Source: a virus
Strand: one strand, 5' to 3'
DNA: 21,450 bases
IMG/VR virus record: IMGVR_UViG_3300026116_000106
Span: 1-21,450 of that record
How positions within the stretch are numbered: position 1 is the first letter of the stretch; each line of letters opens with the position of its first letter. The notes under the pieces are model-generated. The model saw only the letters and a list, made by a program, of their open reading frames with translations. It did not search any database and had not been told where the DNA came from. This document shows positions 12,235-20,216 of this stretch, one piece after another. A program made the translations under genes and the position numbers.

Positions 12235-12456
12235 ATGGTCCGGACTTCACACGTCATAGCTGCCTTCTTGGGATGCCTTCTGGTCGCCTGGGTCCAATTC
12301 CATGACCCCGATCCCATCTGGCGCAACACTCCGGGCACACTCCTGACGACGCCACAGATCCTCTGGACGAGCCTATTCTTCGGATTGGTCTGGGAATGCA
12401 TCTTGCGCCTACCGGGTCTGCTTAAGGGCTTCTTGGCCCGCCAGCGCACCGAATAG
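12235..12456 (+). CDS. small membrane protein, 73 aa, opposite to the late genes
   Basis: The plus frame is chosen over the opposite-strand frame of equal length because it encodes a coherent membrane protein with host-like codon use. Two hydrophobic segments are SHVIAAFLGCLLVAWVQF (about residues 5-22) and ILWTSLFFGLVWECIL (about 41-56), joined by a polar loop (HDPDPIWRNTPGT), with a basic tail (KGFLARQRTE). Its last 48 bases overlap convergently with the 3' end of the 620-residue ejection protein. A TTG at 12199 is an alternative start. It may be a holin-like, antiholin or superinfection-exclusion moron. No family is recognised. Confidence 0.55.
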   Translation: MVRTSHVIAAFLGCLLVAWVQFHDPDPIWRNTPGTLLTTPQILWTSLFFGLVWECILRLPGLLKGFLARQRTE

Positions 12457-14271
12457 CTGCTTGGTCAACATCGAAGGCGCCACGTTCTCGTAGCGCTTCA
12501 GCAGCAAAGCCCTAGTTGCCGGATTGTTGAGCCCACGCTCTAGCAATGGAGGCAGAGCTAGGCTCCCGATCGCTAGACCGGCATGCAGGGGGTCTAGGCC
12601 GAGATGGTGCAAGCCTTCGTAGGCACCATACAGGCCACCCGCCTCCATCATATGATTGGCAACGTTGTGGCTGGCCGTGCGGCTAGTGTTTGCGGCCTTG
12701 TCGCCCACCATGGCGGTGCCGTACTGGCCCAGCTTCTGCAGATCTGGATTATTTCGGGCGAGACGATTGAAAGCCGCTGTCGGAATATTTCCGACCGCCG
12801 TACTGTCATTGTTGGCGCTCTTCATCGCATCTCGAAGTGTCACGGCATTGCGATAAAGACGACGACCCTCCTTATAGTCCTGTACGACATTTGCCGGCAG
12901 TGAACGCTCCGCGAGATCATCAAGCGCTCCGACCATTCCACCGGCCGCCTGCCTGACTTGCGGATCGGTGGCGCTGGAGGAAAGCTTGGAAAGCTTTGAC
13001 CGGATATTCTGGAAGGTATCGCCCTTCACGGCCACAGACGAAACACCGGATTGCCCTAGCGTGCTCGCGGCCGAGCGCAATTCCCTGATGCGGTCCATGA
13101 TGCCGGGCTGGATGGTCGAGAGGAGTTGTTTGCCGTACTCCTTTTCGATCTTGTCTAGATCGGAGCCAAACTGTTTATCGACCTTCACCGTTTGGCCACT
13201 GATGGCGGTCTCGATCTTGTTCCCGGCATTGTCGATTACATTCTCAACGACACTTGGCGTAGCGGCGGTCTCACCAGAAACGCCAGCTTTTTCAAGAATC
13301 GCCTTCTGCCAAGCGTTTCTATTCGCCTCTTCCGTCTTAGCCACCTGTCCGCCGATGACGGGGAGGGGCATGTTGCTGGCGGCACTCTCGACAGTTTGCA
13401 GTCCCTTGCTGCCCAAAATCTTTCCGGCAGTATTCGGCGCGCCGATCTGCTGACCAAGTTTTAGTAGGTCCCTTCTCTCCGCTTCCTGCGTGGTGACGGC
13501 GGGGGCGGCATGCGCAACACGGTTTGCCGCGTTCAGGGCGAAGGGTGTTGCCAATGAAGTTGCCATACCGATACGGGGATCACCGGTCACATCACCGACG
13601 ACATTTCCCGCTATCATAGAGGCAGCCTGTTGTCCCGGATTCTGCGCCAAAGAGGTGGCCACCTGCGCAGTCCTCGGCATAACAGAACCAAGATACTTGC
13701 TCATCAGACTGAGGGGGATAAGAGAACCGAAAACCTGTCCAGCGCCACCGCCTACATCGCCCGCGATTCTCTCCGCATCAGTCGTGGGCTCAAAGCGGGA
13801 GGTGCGCTTATCAAAAAGCGGAGAAGTCGATTTCTGGGCGATAGCATCAGCGGTCCGACCGGGCAGAGTAGCCACGTAATCGATGCCCTGTTTGGCAACA
13901 TCGCTGGGACGCGGTGTATCCTCTGGCACCAATCCGGTCTTGCGGGAAACCCAAGCTGACGCATCCGGCAACGCCAAGGCCGCATCGGTCACCGCATCAT
14001 TGAATTTCTGCGCCCCCTGACCAATGACGCGCTCTACTTGATGTTCGGGAGTGACAGTCGAGAAGTCAGCCCCGCCATAGGACTTGGGGGCATCCGGATT
14101 GGGGCTATATAGCTTCGTCGCACCTGGATTGGAGATCGGCTGCCATGACTGGCCGTCGAACGCCATCTTGACGCCAGCGTCGTTCTGCGTGATCTGCGCC
14201 GGCTTCCATGCGCTGCCGTCGAAGAAGAGCGCTTCTCCAGTGGCGTCATTGACTGCGAGATTACCGCTCAT
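12409..14271 (-). CDS. large internal virion / DNA ejection protein, 620 aa
   Basis: The N-terminus has two short repeats, ALFFDGSAWKPA and KMAFDGQSWQPI (residues about 14-48), joined to a Pro/Asn linker. The remainder is long, Ala-rich and mostly helical, with Gly-rich hydrophobic patches (DVGGGAGQVFGSLIPLSLMS, MATSLATPFALNAAN) and a C-terminal membrane-active-looking stretch (LHAGLAIGSLALPPLLERGL). These are the hallmarks of podovirus proteins ejected from the capsid with the DNA, which build a channel across the periplasm. No enzyme motif is visible. The ATG overlaps the stop of the upstream 659-residue gene (ATGA), as for other ejection clusters. Assignment by composition, size and position. 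Confidence 0.7.
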   Translation of the reverse strand: MSGNLAVNDATGEALFFDGSAWKPAQITQNDAGVKMAFDGQSWQPISNPGATKLYSPNPDAPKSYGGADFSTVTPEHQVERVIGQGAQKFNDAVTDAALALPDASAWVSRKTGLVPEDTPRPSDVAKQGIDYVATLPGRTADAIAQKSTSPLFDKRTSRFEPTTDAERIAGDVGGGAGQVFGSLIPLSLMSKYLGSVMPRTAQVATSLAQNPGQQAASMIAGNVVGDVTGDPRIGMATSLATPFALNAANRVAHAAPAVTTQEAERRDLLKLGQQIGAPNTAGKILGSKGLQTVESAASNMPLPVIGGQVAKTEEANRNAWQKAILEKAGVSGETAATPSVVENVIDNAGNKIETAISGQTVKVDKQFGSDLDKIEKEYGKQLLSTIQPGIMDRIRELRSAASTLGQSGVSSVAVKGDTFQNIRSKLSKLSSSATDPQVRQAAGGMVGALDDLAERSLPANVVQDYKEGRRLYRNAVTLRDAMKSANNDSTAVGNIPTAAFNRLARNNPDLQKLGQYGTAMVGDKAANTSRTASHNVANHMMEAGGLYGAYEGLHHLGLDPLHAGLAIGSLALPPLLERGLNNPATRALLLKRYENVAPSMLTKQLFGALAGQEALKQTR

Positions 14272-16247
14272 TGCACTATCCTGAAGCCATTAGGTGGCGG
14301 CGGTATGCTCGGTGGCGGCTGCGCGCCTGGATTTTGCGTGCGGAACCCTTTCTGCACTTCGGTGAAGTGATCGAATGACTGCTTGGCGTCTGGATCGATC
14401 ATTCCATCGATATAACTCTCTGGAACTTTGGCGCGGCGAGCAGCGAACTTCAGGGTGGATTCGCGCGCCTGCATGGCATGCATTAGGGCGTTGATTGCGT
14501 CCACGCCCTGCTTGGGCGATTGAGTCGTCTTCAACGTTTCTACCGCTGCCTCTACCTCCGGCATATTGAGTTGCTGGCCCTTAATGGCGTTGGCCAACTC
14601 GGTTCCCACAGCATGGCTAAGCGCCTCCGGCGTGGTGTAATCAGACTTACCCGTATTGTCGGCGAGCCACTTCTTGACTGCATTCCATGCTGGCGATTCG
14701 CTATTGCCGATCTTCAGGAACAAGTCTTGCCATTGATCTGCATGCTTATAGAGCGTGTTCACCGCATAGAGGGTGCGGCCGCTCTGTTTGTCCTGATCGG
14801 TGATATCCGACATGAATTTCTCACGCCGGTCGCCCGCGTTCGGGTCCCACTGGTCCTTGTAGAGCGCTCGACCCAACGCCTGTACATCGTTCTTGCCGAA
14901 CGTGATGCCAGTAGGCGATTGGCGCGTGCCGATATCAGCCATCTTAATTTGACCAGACTGAACACCCTCGGCGACAGAGAGCAGCTCTGGGTTGGCTTGC
15001 TTGCGCAATTCATCCGGTGATTTTTTCTCCCAGCCCGGGCCACCGTAAAGCGTATTGGTACGCGCGGCCTCCGTGGCCTCCATCTCGCCCTGTTTTTTTG
15101 CTTTCTCGGCAGCAATCTTGGCCTCATTGGGTTGGCCGTTCGGACCAACATCGGCGTTCTGCTCGGTAGTACGCTGCGCGCGAGCGCGCATACCAAGATC
15201 CAACACCTTAACGGCGTTATTGTATTTCTGAACATCGGCCTGATAGCGCTGCTTCGCCATCTCACCGACAATGCCCGGCATCCATGTGGGATACTTCGAG
15301 GGGTCGGGCGGAACGAGTCGTGGAATGCTGGTGCTCGACGCTCCTCCGCTCTGGCTATCACCGACTTGTGCTAGTTGCACACCGCCCGGAGTAGAGAGTG
15401 CCGAAGAATAATCAGCGGCGGGCCTCACAGCATTGCCACCCCACTCTGCGCCGTGGACGCCTCGGGCAAATGCCGTAGCTGTAGCTGGGTCATTGAGATC
15501 GAGCGGCTTATCGACTGGCAAACCACTAACCGTTGCGACATTTTTCGCCCATTGCGAGGGATCATTTGCTCCGTCGCCTGCCGGTGCCCACTTCTTCCCA
15601 ATCTCCAGCAAGGTCATATCCCTGCCGCCGTTAAAAAGAGCGGGATAGGCGCGAGCAGTATTGACCGCCAGCTTCACACCTGAATTGAAATCGGCGGGCT
15701 GCTGAAAGCCCGTGTTCGAGCCAACGGGGCGCACGTTTCCGATGTTGTTCGGATTGGGCTGGCTGCTATCCGGGGGTGGCGCGGAAGCCTGTGCAGTGGG
15801 GGGCTGTCCCTGGGTCTGCGCACCCCCTCCATATCCAGAGTTGGGATCGTAATTGCTGCCACCCTGAAGCTGCTGTAGCGCAGCTGGGTACATCGCCGAC
15901 TGCATCTGCAGATTGCGCAGCTGGGCACCCATCATGGCGCGCTGCATGTAGTTCTGTTGCGCTTCCTTTGCTCCCTGTGCCGCGCCACCAGCCAAGGCAC
16001 CGAATGCCTGCCCGAAGTCCTTGGGATAGGGTCCGGGGGCGGAAGCGTTGACCAAAGCCATGCCGGCATTGGTCAGCACGTCGAATGCCTGCTGCCGCTG
16101 GTAATCTGGATTGTTGTACAGCGCCGATAGCGAGCCGAATGGATTCCCGTACGCGCCCATCATGGGATTGGCATTCGGTTGCGGTACTGACCCGAGCATG
16201 GCCGCCTGATGCTGGGCCAGGAAATCGTCCGGGATATCGTCACTCAT
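14268..16247 (-). CDS. internal virion protein with embedded lysozyme-like domain, 659 aa
   Basis: The first ~170 residues are Gln/Ala/Pro/Gly-rich and end in a disordered linker (TAQASAPPPDSSQPNP). Around residues 167-275 lies a domain beginning NIGNVRPVGSNTGFQQPADF, with GVKLAVNTARAYPALFNGG, MTLLEIGKKWAPAGDGAND and TAFARGVHGAEWG. This has the same order of elements as the P5/lysozyme-like gene at 7870-8322 (N-x-G-N, F....G......L..YP, I...WAP, N D, A). The C-terminal ~350 residues are helical and charged (AEKAKKQGEMEATEAARTNT). Overall this fits a virion-carried muramidase-type ejection protein that opens peptidoglycan during DNA entry. The gene is joined to both neighbours by ATGA overlaps. 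Confidence 0.7.
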   Translation of the reverse strand: MSDDIPDDFLAQHQAAMLGSVPQPNANPMMGAYGNPFGSLSALYNNPDYQRQQAFDVLTNAGMALVNASAPGPYPKDFGQAFGALAGGAAQGAKEAQQNYMQRAMMGAQLRNLQMQSAMYPAALQQLQGGSNYDPNSGYGGGAQTQGQPPTAQASAPPPDSSQPNPNNIGNVRPVGSNTGFQQPADFNSGVKLAVNTARAYPALFNGGRDMTLLEIGKKWAPAGDGANDPSQWAKNVATVSGLPVDKPLDLNDPATATAFARGVHGAEWGGNAVRPAADYSSALSTPGGVQLAQVGDSQSGGASSTSIPRLVPPDPSKYPTWMPGIVGEMAKQRYQADVQKYNNAVKVLDLGMRARAQRTTEQNADVGPNGQPNEAKIAAEKAKKQGEMEATEAARTNTLYGGPGWEKKSPDELRKQANPELLSVAEGVQSGQIKMADIGTRQSPTGITFGKNDVQALGRALYKDQWDPNAGDRREKFMSDITDQDKQSGRTLYAVNTLYKHADQWQDLFLKIGNSESPAWNAVKKWLADNTGKSDYTTPEALSHAVGTELANAIKGQQLNMPEVEAAVETLKTTQSPKQGVDAINALMHAMQARESTLKFAARRAKVPESYIDGMIDPDAKQSFDHFTEVQKGFRTQNPGAQPPPSIPPPPNGFRIVQ

Positions 16248-17146
16248 GGCGCCGACGCTCCACCACCGCCAGCCGCACCGCGTAGGCCACTCAGGATGTT
16301 GCCGATCGCACTCACGCCACCGAGGCCGGGAACTGCGAGGCTCCCCAGGCTCAAGGCACCACCGAGGATCGAGCCCAATGGGTTCGAGTAGTACGGCGTC
16401 TGCTGAGTCGAGTTGACCGTTCCGGACTGGCCGTAGTTGCCGTTAACCAGGCCCTGGTACATCTGGATCGTCTGCCACGGCAGCATCTGGTTCTGCTGGA
16501 ACTGCTGGTAGTTGGCGTTGTTGACGTTCTGCTGCTGTTGTTGCTGGATGCCGCCGGCCTGCAGAAGCATATTCGGATCGATATATGCGTTCTGCATCAG
16601 GTTGCCGGTATTGTTCATCGTGTTGAGCTGATTCTGGCGCTCGTTCTGGTAGTTGCCGCCATAGATATTGGCCGCGAGGTTGTTGAGCGTCGATCCCAAT
16701 GCCTTCTGGTTCTGATTGACCATCTGGCCATACGCACCCGAGCCATAGCGACCGGCCGCTTCCATGGCCGATGAGGTCTGCGGTGCCGTCGCCGTCTGAT
16801 AGGCGTTCGTCACCGCATCCGATGCGGCGTTGAATGTGTCCTGCAGATAGGGATTGCTCGACGGATTGAGGTATTGTCCGTTAAGCGTGTTCTGAGCGAG
16901 ATTGTTCGACGCCCCCAGCAGCGGAGAGCCGTTCGAGGCCGTGTTGATGATATTGTTGAGACCCTGATTCTGCGCACCCGTCAGCGGCGCTACGATTTGT
17001 CCGGTATAAGCCTGCAGCGGATCATTTTGGTAAGCGTTCTCAGCCCGCCCGAACAGATTCTGGACGTACTGCTGCTGGGGCTGCCATGGCCCCATGTTGA
17101 CGTTTTGGGTGCTCTGGGTGGTTGTAGTGCCGCCGCCGCCAGCCAT
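16244..17146 (-). CDS. Q/N-rich virion protein, 300 aa
   Basis: The sequence is dominated by Gln, Asn, Ala and Gly, with runs such as GGIQQQQQQNVNNANYQQF and NYQNERQNQLNTMNN. It opens MAGGGGTTTTQSTQNVNMGP and has a conserved-looking helical part (TFNAASDAVTNAYQTATAPQ, then TSSAMEAAGRYGSG). The end is a Gly/Leu/Ala hydrophobic stretch (ILGGALSLGSLAVPGLGGVS) that could insert in a membrane. Podovirus clusters often have such a protein just before the large ejection proteins, comparable in position to T7 gp14, and it is likely ejected too. Start and stop overlap both neighbours. The composition is prion-like, but assembly behaviour is speculative. Confidence 0.65.
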   Translation of the reverse strand: MAGGGGTTTTQSTQNVNMGPWQPQQQYVQNLFGRAENAYQNDPLQAYTGQIVAPLTGAQNQGLNNIINTASNGSPLLGASNNLAQNTLNGQYLNPSSNPYLQDTFNAASDAVTNAYQTATAPQTSSAMEAAGRYGSGAYGQMVNQNQKALGSTLNNLAANIYGGNYQNERQNQLNTMNNTGNLMQNAYIDPNMLLQAGGIQQQQQQNVNNANYQQFQQNQMLPWQTIQMYQGLVNGNYGQSGTVNSTQQTPYYSNPLGSILGGALSLGSLAVPGLGGVSAIGNILSGLRGAAGGGGASAP

Positions 17147-17574
17147 CAGTGCATCTCCATGGCTGGATAGTCGCGGGCGATATAGGTGCCGATCACCTCG
17201 CCATCGACAACCTTGGTCCAGCCCTTACGGCCCATCGCCTCAATGCCTTCGCAACCCCATATCTTCGACCACGCCTCGATGGCGTTCACCATCGACTCAA
17301 GCCACTTTTCCAGTGTGTGCGGCTTCGCCCCGGCGAAGGTCGCTCTCACGCGCTTCTTGCGCGGATAGACGGCAATCTCGGTCACATAGGCCGCGAGCAC
17401 ATCCTCGCCATCGACGGCAAGCCATAGCTGCATCTCACCGCCTTGACAGAACATCGAAACGTCCTCCGGCAGATAGCAGCCCTTCGTCATCTCGATCGGT
17501 CCCTCAAGCAGAGGAAGCGCGAGAGGCCAGACGCTCGGCACGAGGGCGCTCGGAATTTGCATGATCTCGATCAT
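17146..17574 (-). CDS. GNAT-like protein in the virion cluster, 142 aa
   Basis: The sequence MIEIMQIPSALVPSVWPLAL opens a small alpha/beta protein with strands typical of acetyltransferase folds (MQLWLAVDGEDVLAAYVTEI, AVYPRKKRVRATFAGA) followed by a helix (LEKWLESMVNAIEAWSKIWG) and VVDGEVIGTYIARDYPAME. Similar proteins sit between tail-hub and ejection genes in many podoviruses and are often annotated as GNAT or hypothetical. The acetyl-CoA pyrophosphate loop (R/Q-x-x-G-x-G/A) is not well preserved: only RATFAGA approximates it, so catalytic activity is doubtful. It may have become a structural or assembly factor. ATGA/TGATG overlaps with both neighbours support co-translation. Confidence 0.6.
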   Translation of the reverse strand: MIEIMQIPSALVPSVWPLALPLLEGPIEMTKGCYLPEDVSMFCQGGEMQLWLAVDGEDVLAAYVTEIAVYPRKKRVRATFAGAKPHTLEKWLESMVNAIEAWSKIWGCEGIEAMGRKGWTKVVDGEVIGTYIARDYPAMEMH

Positions 17575-19085
17575 CTTTGCCCCGCTGGTCTAGCGTCGAA
17601 TTGAACGCCCTGCGCATCGTTCCAGGCGACACCCGCTGGAATGGTCACCTGAGCGCGATGGAACATGCCACTGACACGTACCCCAGCGCTTCCCGTGGTG
17701 GTCGTGATGCCAACTGGTGTTGAATAGGTGACGGCATCGGCAAGCCTGTTGCGAGCCGCCAGGGCCACCATGGCCGAGCCGCTATCGACCATCGGCCACA
17801 CACGATTCACATATGCAATTCCGTTGGGATTGAGGCTCGCCTCGGAGGTCTCCAGTGTCGCCGCGAGATTGGCACCAGAGAAGAAGCCCAGTTTATGGGT
17901 GATATCGAAGGCGGCGAGATTGAGCTTCCCGCCCGTCCACACGCGGCTATCGAGGCTGTAGGGCAGCGTCTCAAGGGTGCCGAAGGGGTCGAGCTGCTCC
18001 AGCGTGTAGCCGGTCGTCAACGCTCTGAGCATCACCTCAAGCTGGATCTGATCAATCAGCGTCCAACGCTGCATGGCATAGTGGTAGGCAAGGATGCGAT
18101 TGGGATTTCCGCCGGAGTTGCCCTTCGCCGGATATGCCCAATAGACAATCTTGTTGAGGGGATCGACGGCGGACGAGATGCGGAAGAGATTGCTCTGGTC
18201 AACATCGTTCCAGAAAAAGCGGTCGATCTTCTGGTCGCCAATAGGAGAAGCCTGCGCACCGTCGAAGCCGAAGAACCCGGAGTCCGCTAGATAATAGACA
18301 ACCGGGCCGTTCTGGATGATCGAACCAGGCGCCGGAGTGCCACGCCCGGAGTCAACCTGCGTGAAGGCGAAAATGGCCGGCGAGCCCACATAGATCGCGC
18401 GCCAGATGCGACGCTCCTGGAAGATGGCGAAGTCAGCCGCAGACAGACCACCAACTATTCCCTGATTCCACCCACCATCGCCCAATAGGTCCTGTGCGTC
18501 GCTCTGGACCTGTGTTGCCGTCACGCTTCCCAATGTGGGCCAGTTGGTCGAATCACCGATCGCACACCACCATGCCCTCTGCGGACGAGGGCCGTTCGTG
18601 CCATCGGTCGTGTTCGCGACCATCACGAAGCTCTTGTTGACGGCGATATAGCGCGCATTGGGAGCGCCGGAGGATAGGAGCGCGAAGTTGCTCGATGAGC
18701 CCATCACATAGCTTTGGATAGGGTCCGTTCCATTAGTCGCAATGATGCGCTGATCGAAGATACCGAAGTTCCACGCCCCATCTGCCGGGGTCGTATAAGC
18801 ACCACCGACTGTGCGGGTTGCATCGGTCCACGTCGTCGAGCCTGTCGCCTGATGATAGAGTTTGGTCGCATCTCCAGCGAAGCCGTTGACGTTTGCACCA
18901 CTATCTCGTGCGAACGCTCCACCCTGACAACGAGCAGTAAGTGCGCCCGTGATCGCCACGAGATTGGGCATGGGCCCATAGCTCCCCGGCGTTCTGGGCA
19001 GCACATTGCGGATGTTGCTCGACCCCGGGTTATTGTAGGGCGGCTGATCCGGCATAAATTCACCAAATGCGACCATTTGAGCCAT
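17571..19085 (-). CDS. tail hub / packaged-DNA stabilisation-like protein, 504 aa
   Basis: A long, entirely beta-rich protein with repeated Trp/Gly blade-like segments: AWNFGIFDQRIIATNGTDPI, NARYIAVNKSFVMVANTTDG, QERRIWRAIYVGSPAIFAFT, and DSGFFGFDGAQASPIGDQ with WNDVDQSNLFRISSAVDP, then ILAYHYAMQRWTLID. This is the pattern of podovirus tail-nozzle proteins with a beta-propeller, comparable in role to P22 gp10. These proteins seal the connector after packaging. The opening PPYNNPGSSNIRNVLPRTPG is a typical entry to this group. It starts immediately after the stop of the head-tail adaptor gene and overlaps the next by ATGA. The assignment rests on fold pattern and gene order. Confidence 0.72.
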   Translation of the reverse strand: MAQMVAFGEFMPDQPPYNNPGSSNIRNVLPRTPGSYGPMPNLVAITGALTARCQGGAFARDSGANVNGFAGDATKLYHQATGSTTWTDATRTVGGAYTTPADGAWNFGIFDQRIIATNGTDPIQSYVMGSSSNFALLSSGAPNARYIAVNKSFVMVANTTDGTNGPRPQRAWWCAIGDSTNWPTLGSVTATQVQSDAQDLLGDGGWNQGIVGGLSAADFAIFQERRIWRAIYVGSPAIFAFTQVDSGRGTPAPGSIIQNGPVVYYLADSGFFGFDGAQASPIGDQKIDRFFWNDVDQSNLFRISSAVDPLNKIVYWAYPAKGNSGGNPNRILAYHYAMQRWTLIDQIQLEVMLRALTTGYTLEQLDPFGTLETLPYSLDSRVWTGGKLNLAAFDITHKLGFFSGANLAATLETSEASLNPNGIAYVNRVWPMVDSGSAMVALAARNRLADAVTYSTPVGITTTTGSAGVRVSGMFHRAQVTIPAGVAWNDAQGVQFDARPAGQR

Positions 19086-19730
19086 TTAAAACCTCGATGG
19101 CTCAAGCATGCCGACCGCTTCACGAGTACCCGTCTCCGCAGAGAGGGCGGCGAACTCGCGGGTCAATTGGTCTTCAAGAAGGACGGTCTCAGCCTCCATA
19201 TCTGATGCACGGATGACGTTACGAAGAAGGTAGAGCTTGGCCTTGGTGCGGATGAGCGCCTCCGCATCATTCATCCATGGCCCCGCATCCGTATTGGACG
19301 AGGGCCGCACCAAGCGTGGAACCGCCATCGCATTCAGCACATACGCATTATCGGGGATGGGATAGAGGCGGATTTCTTCGCCGACATAGGCCCAATCCTG
19401 CGGCATGGCGTAGGACGTAACCAACGTCGAGATGGAGTCGATGTACTCCCACTCGCGCTTATGGAGTTGCCTGCGGAGGCCGTAGAACGTGCCCGTCAGC
19501 GTCACGATGTTGGGACTGGTCGCAATCGCTGCCGCATCGACAGAGGTGTAGTACTCCTGTGCGCGGACAGTGCTAAAGGTGAAGGTCTGGGGTGAAGGCG
19601 TGAAATAGAAATAACGCCGCTCGTAGAAACCGATGGCGTCCTGAATCGCGTTCTGGATCTGGGTGGCAAGGTCCGCGCGGTCCAACTCATCCGCTATCCT
19701 GGCCTGCATGGTGCCGTAGGTATTGGCCAC
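19086..19730 (-). CDS. head-to-tail adaptor protein, 214 aa
   Basis: The start codon is GTG at 19730, with only a weak ribosome binding site. The sequence TMQARIADELDRADLATQIQ, then NAIQDAIGFYERRYFYFTPS is a typical start of phage adaptor proteins: a helix, 'I..AI..A...Y....F'. It continues with LYPIPDNAYVLNAMAVPRLV and a helical C-terminus (AEALIRTKAKLYLLRNVIRA, ETVLLEDQLTREFAALS). Proteins of this kind form the ring joining the portal to the tail hub in podoviruses (P22 gp4, T7 gp11-like). Position between the capsid and tail-hub genes supports the call. Confidence 0.75.
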   Translation of the reverse strand: MANTYGTMQARIADELDRADLATQIQNAIQDAIGFYERRYFYFTPSPQTFTFSTVRAQEYYTSVDAAAIATSPNIVTLTGTFYGLRRQLHKREWEYIDSISTLVTSYAMPQDWAYVGEEIRLYPIPDNAYVLNAMAVPRLVRPSSNTDAGPWMNDAEALIRTKAKLYLLRNVIRASDMEAETVLLEDQLTREFAALSAETGTREAVGMLEPSRF

Positions 19731-19761
19731 TGATCACCCGAACACTGAAGAGCGGAGAAAT

Positions 19762-19788
19762 GGTGGAGTGAGAGGGGCCCACTCCACC
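19762..19788 (-). terminator. hairpin after the capsid-accessory gene (attenuator candidate)
   Basis: In the transcribed strand GGTGGAGTG pairs perfectly with CACTCCACC around a nine-base loop. The hairpin starts nine bases after the stop of the gene at 19797. Only ATTTCTCC follows, not a true T-tract, so termination would be partial at best. A partial terminator or RNA-stabilising hairpin here would allow much more capsid and accessory mRNA than tail mRNA, a common phage arrangement. Confidence 0.5.
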
Positions 19789-19796
19789 GCGACCTA

Positions 19797-20204
19797 TTAC
19801 TGGTCGTTGTTTACAGCGAACTCGATCGTGATCACCGCACGCCCGGCCGAAGCCGCCGTGCCGGTCTGGGTGTACGAGACATACACGTCATTATCCGCCG
19901 CGAGATCGACAAGGAAAGGCGCAGCGTTAGGCGCGATGTTGAGCTTCACGCCAGCCGTACCCGGCACCGATGCCGCGTTGTTGATGATCTCCGTCAACGT
20001 GGCCTGCGTGCCGACCGTAAGGACGTTGGTCGTACCGGCATTGAACGCCGTCGTCACATGCACGTGCGAGCTGACAAGCACCGCGCCCGCAGGCAGGGTG
20101 CCCATCTTCACGCCAGCAGCGATGCCGGCGTCATTGAAGTTCACAAGCTTGCGCAGATAGTGGATCTGCTGCGTGTGAAAAGTACGCGGATTGGGAGCAG
20201 CCAT
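19797..20204 (-). CDS. probable capsid decoration / accessory protein, 135 aa
   Basis: A strong ribosome binding site (AAGGAGAT, about six bases upstream) precedes the ATG, which fits a highly expressed structural gene. The protein is Thr/Ala/Val-rich and beta-like: YLRKLVNFNDAGIAAGVKMG, TLPAGAVLVSSHVHVTTAFN, DLAADNDVYVSYTQTGTAAS and GRAVITIEFAVNN. Small proteins of this type directly follow N4-gp56 type capsid genes and are thought to be decoration or cement proteins. A hairpin follows the stop. Direct function is inferred from position and expression signals only. Confidence 0.7.
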   Translation of the reverse strand: MAAPNPRTFHTQQIHYLRKLVNFNDAGIAAGVKMGTLPAGAVLVSSHVHVTTAFNAGTTNVLTVGTQATLTEIINNAASVPGTAGVKLNIAPNAAPFLVDLAADNDVYVSYTQTGTAASAGRAVITIEFAVNNDQ

Positions 20205-20216
20205 GTTCCGATCTCC

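Noticed and set aside
12192-12449. Minus-strand 85-codon frame opposite the small membrane protein
   Set aside because: Its translation is Arg-rich and unstructured, while the plus strand encodes two clear hydrophobic segments with host-like codon use.
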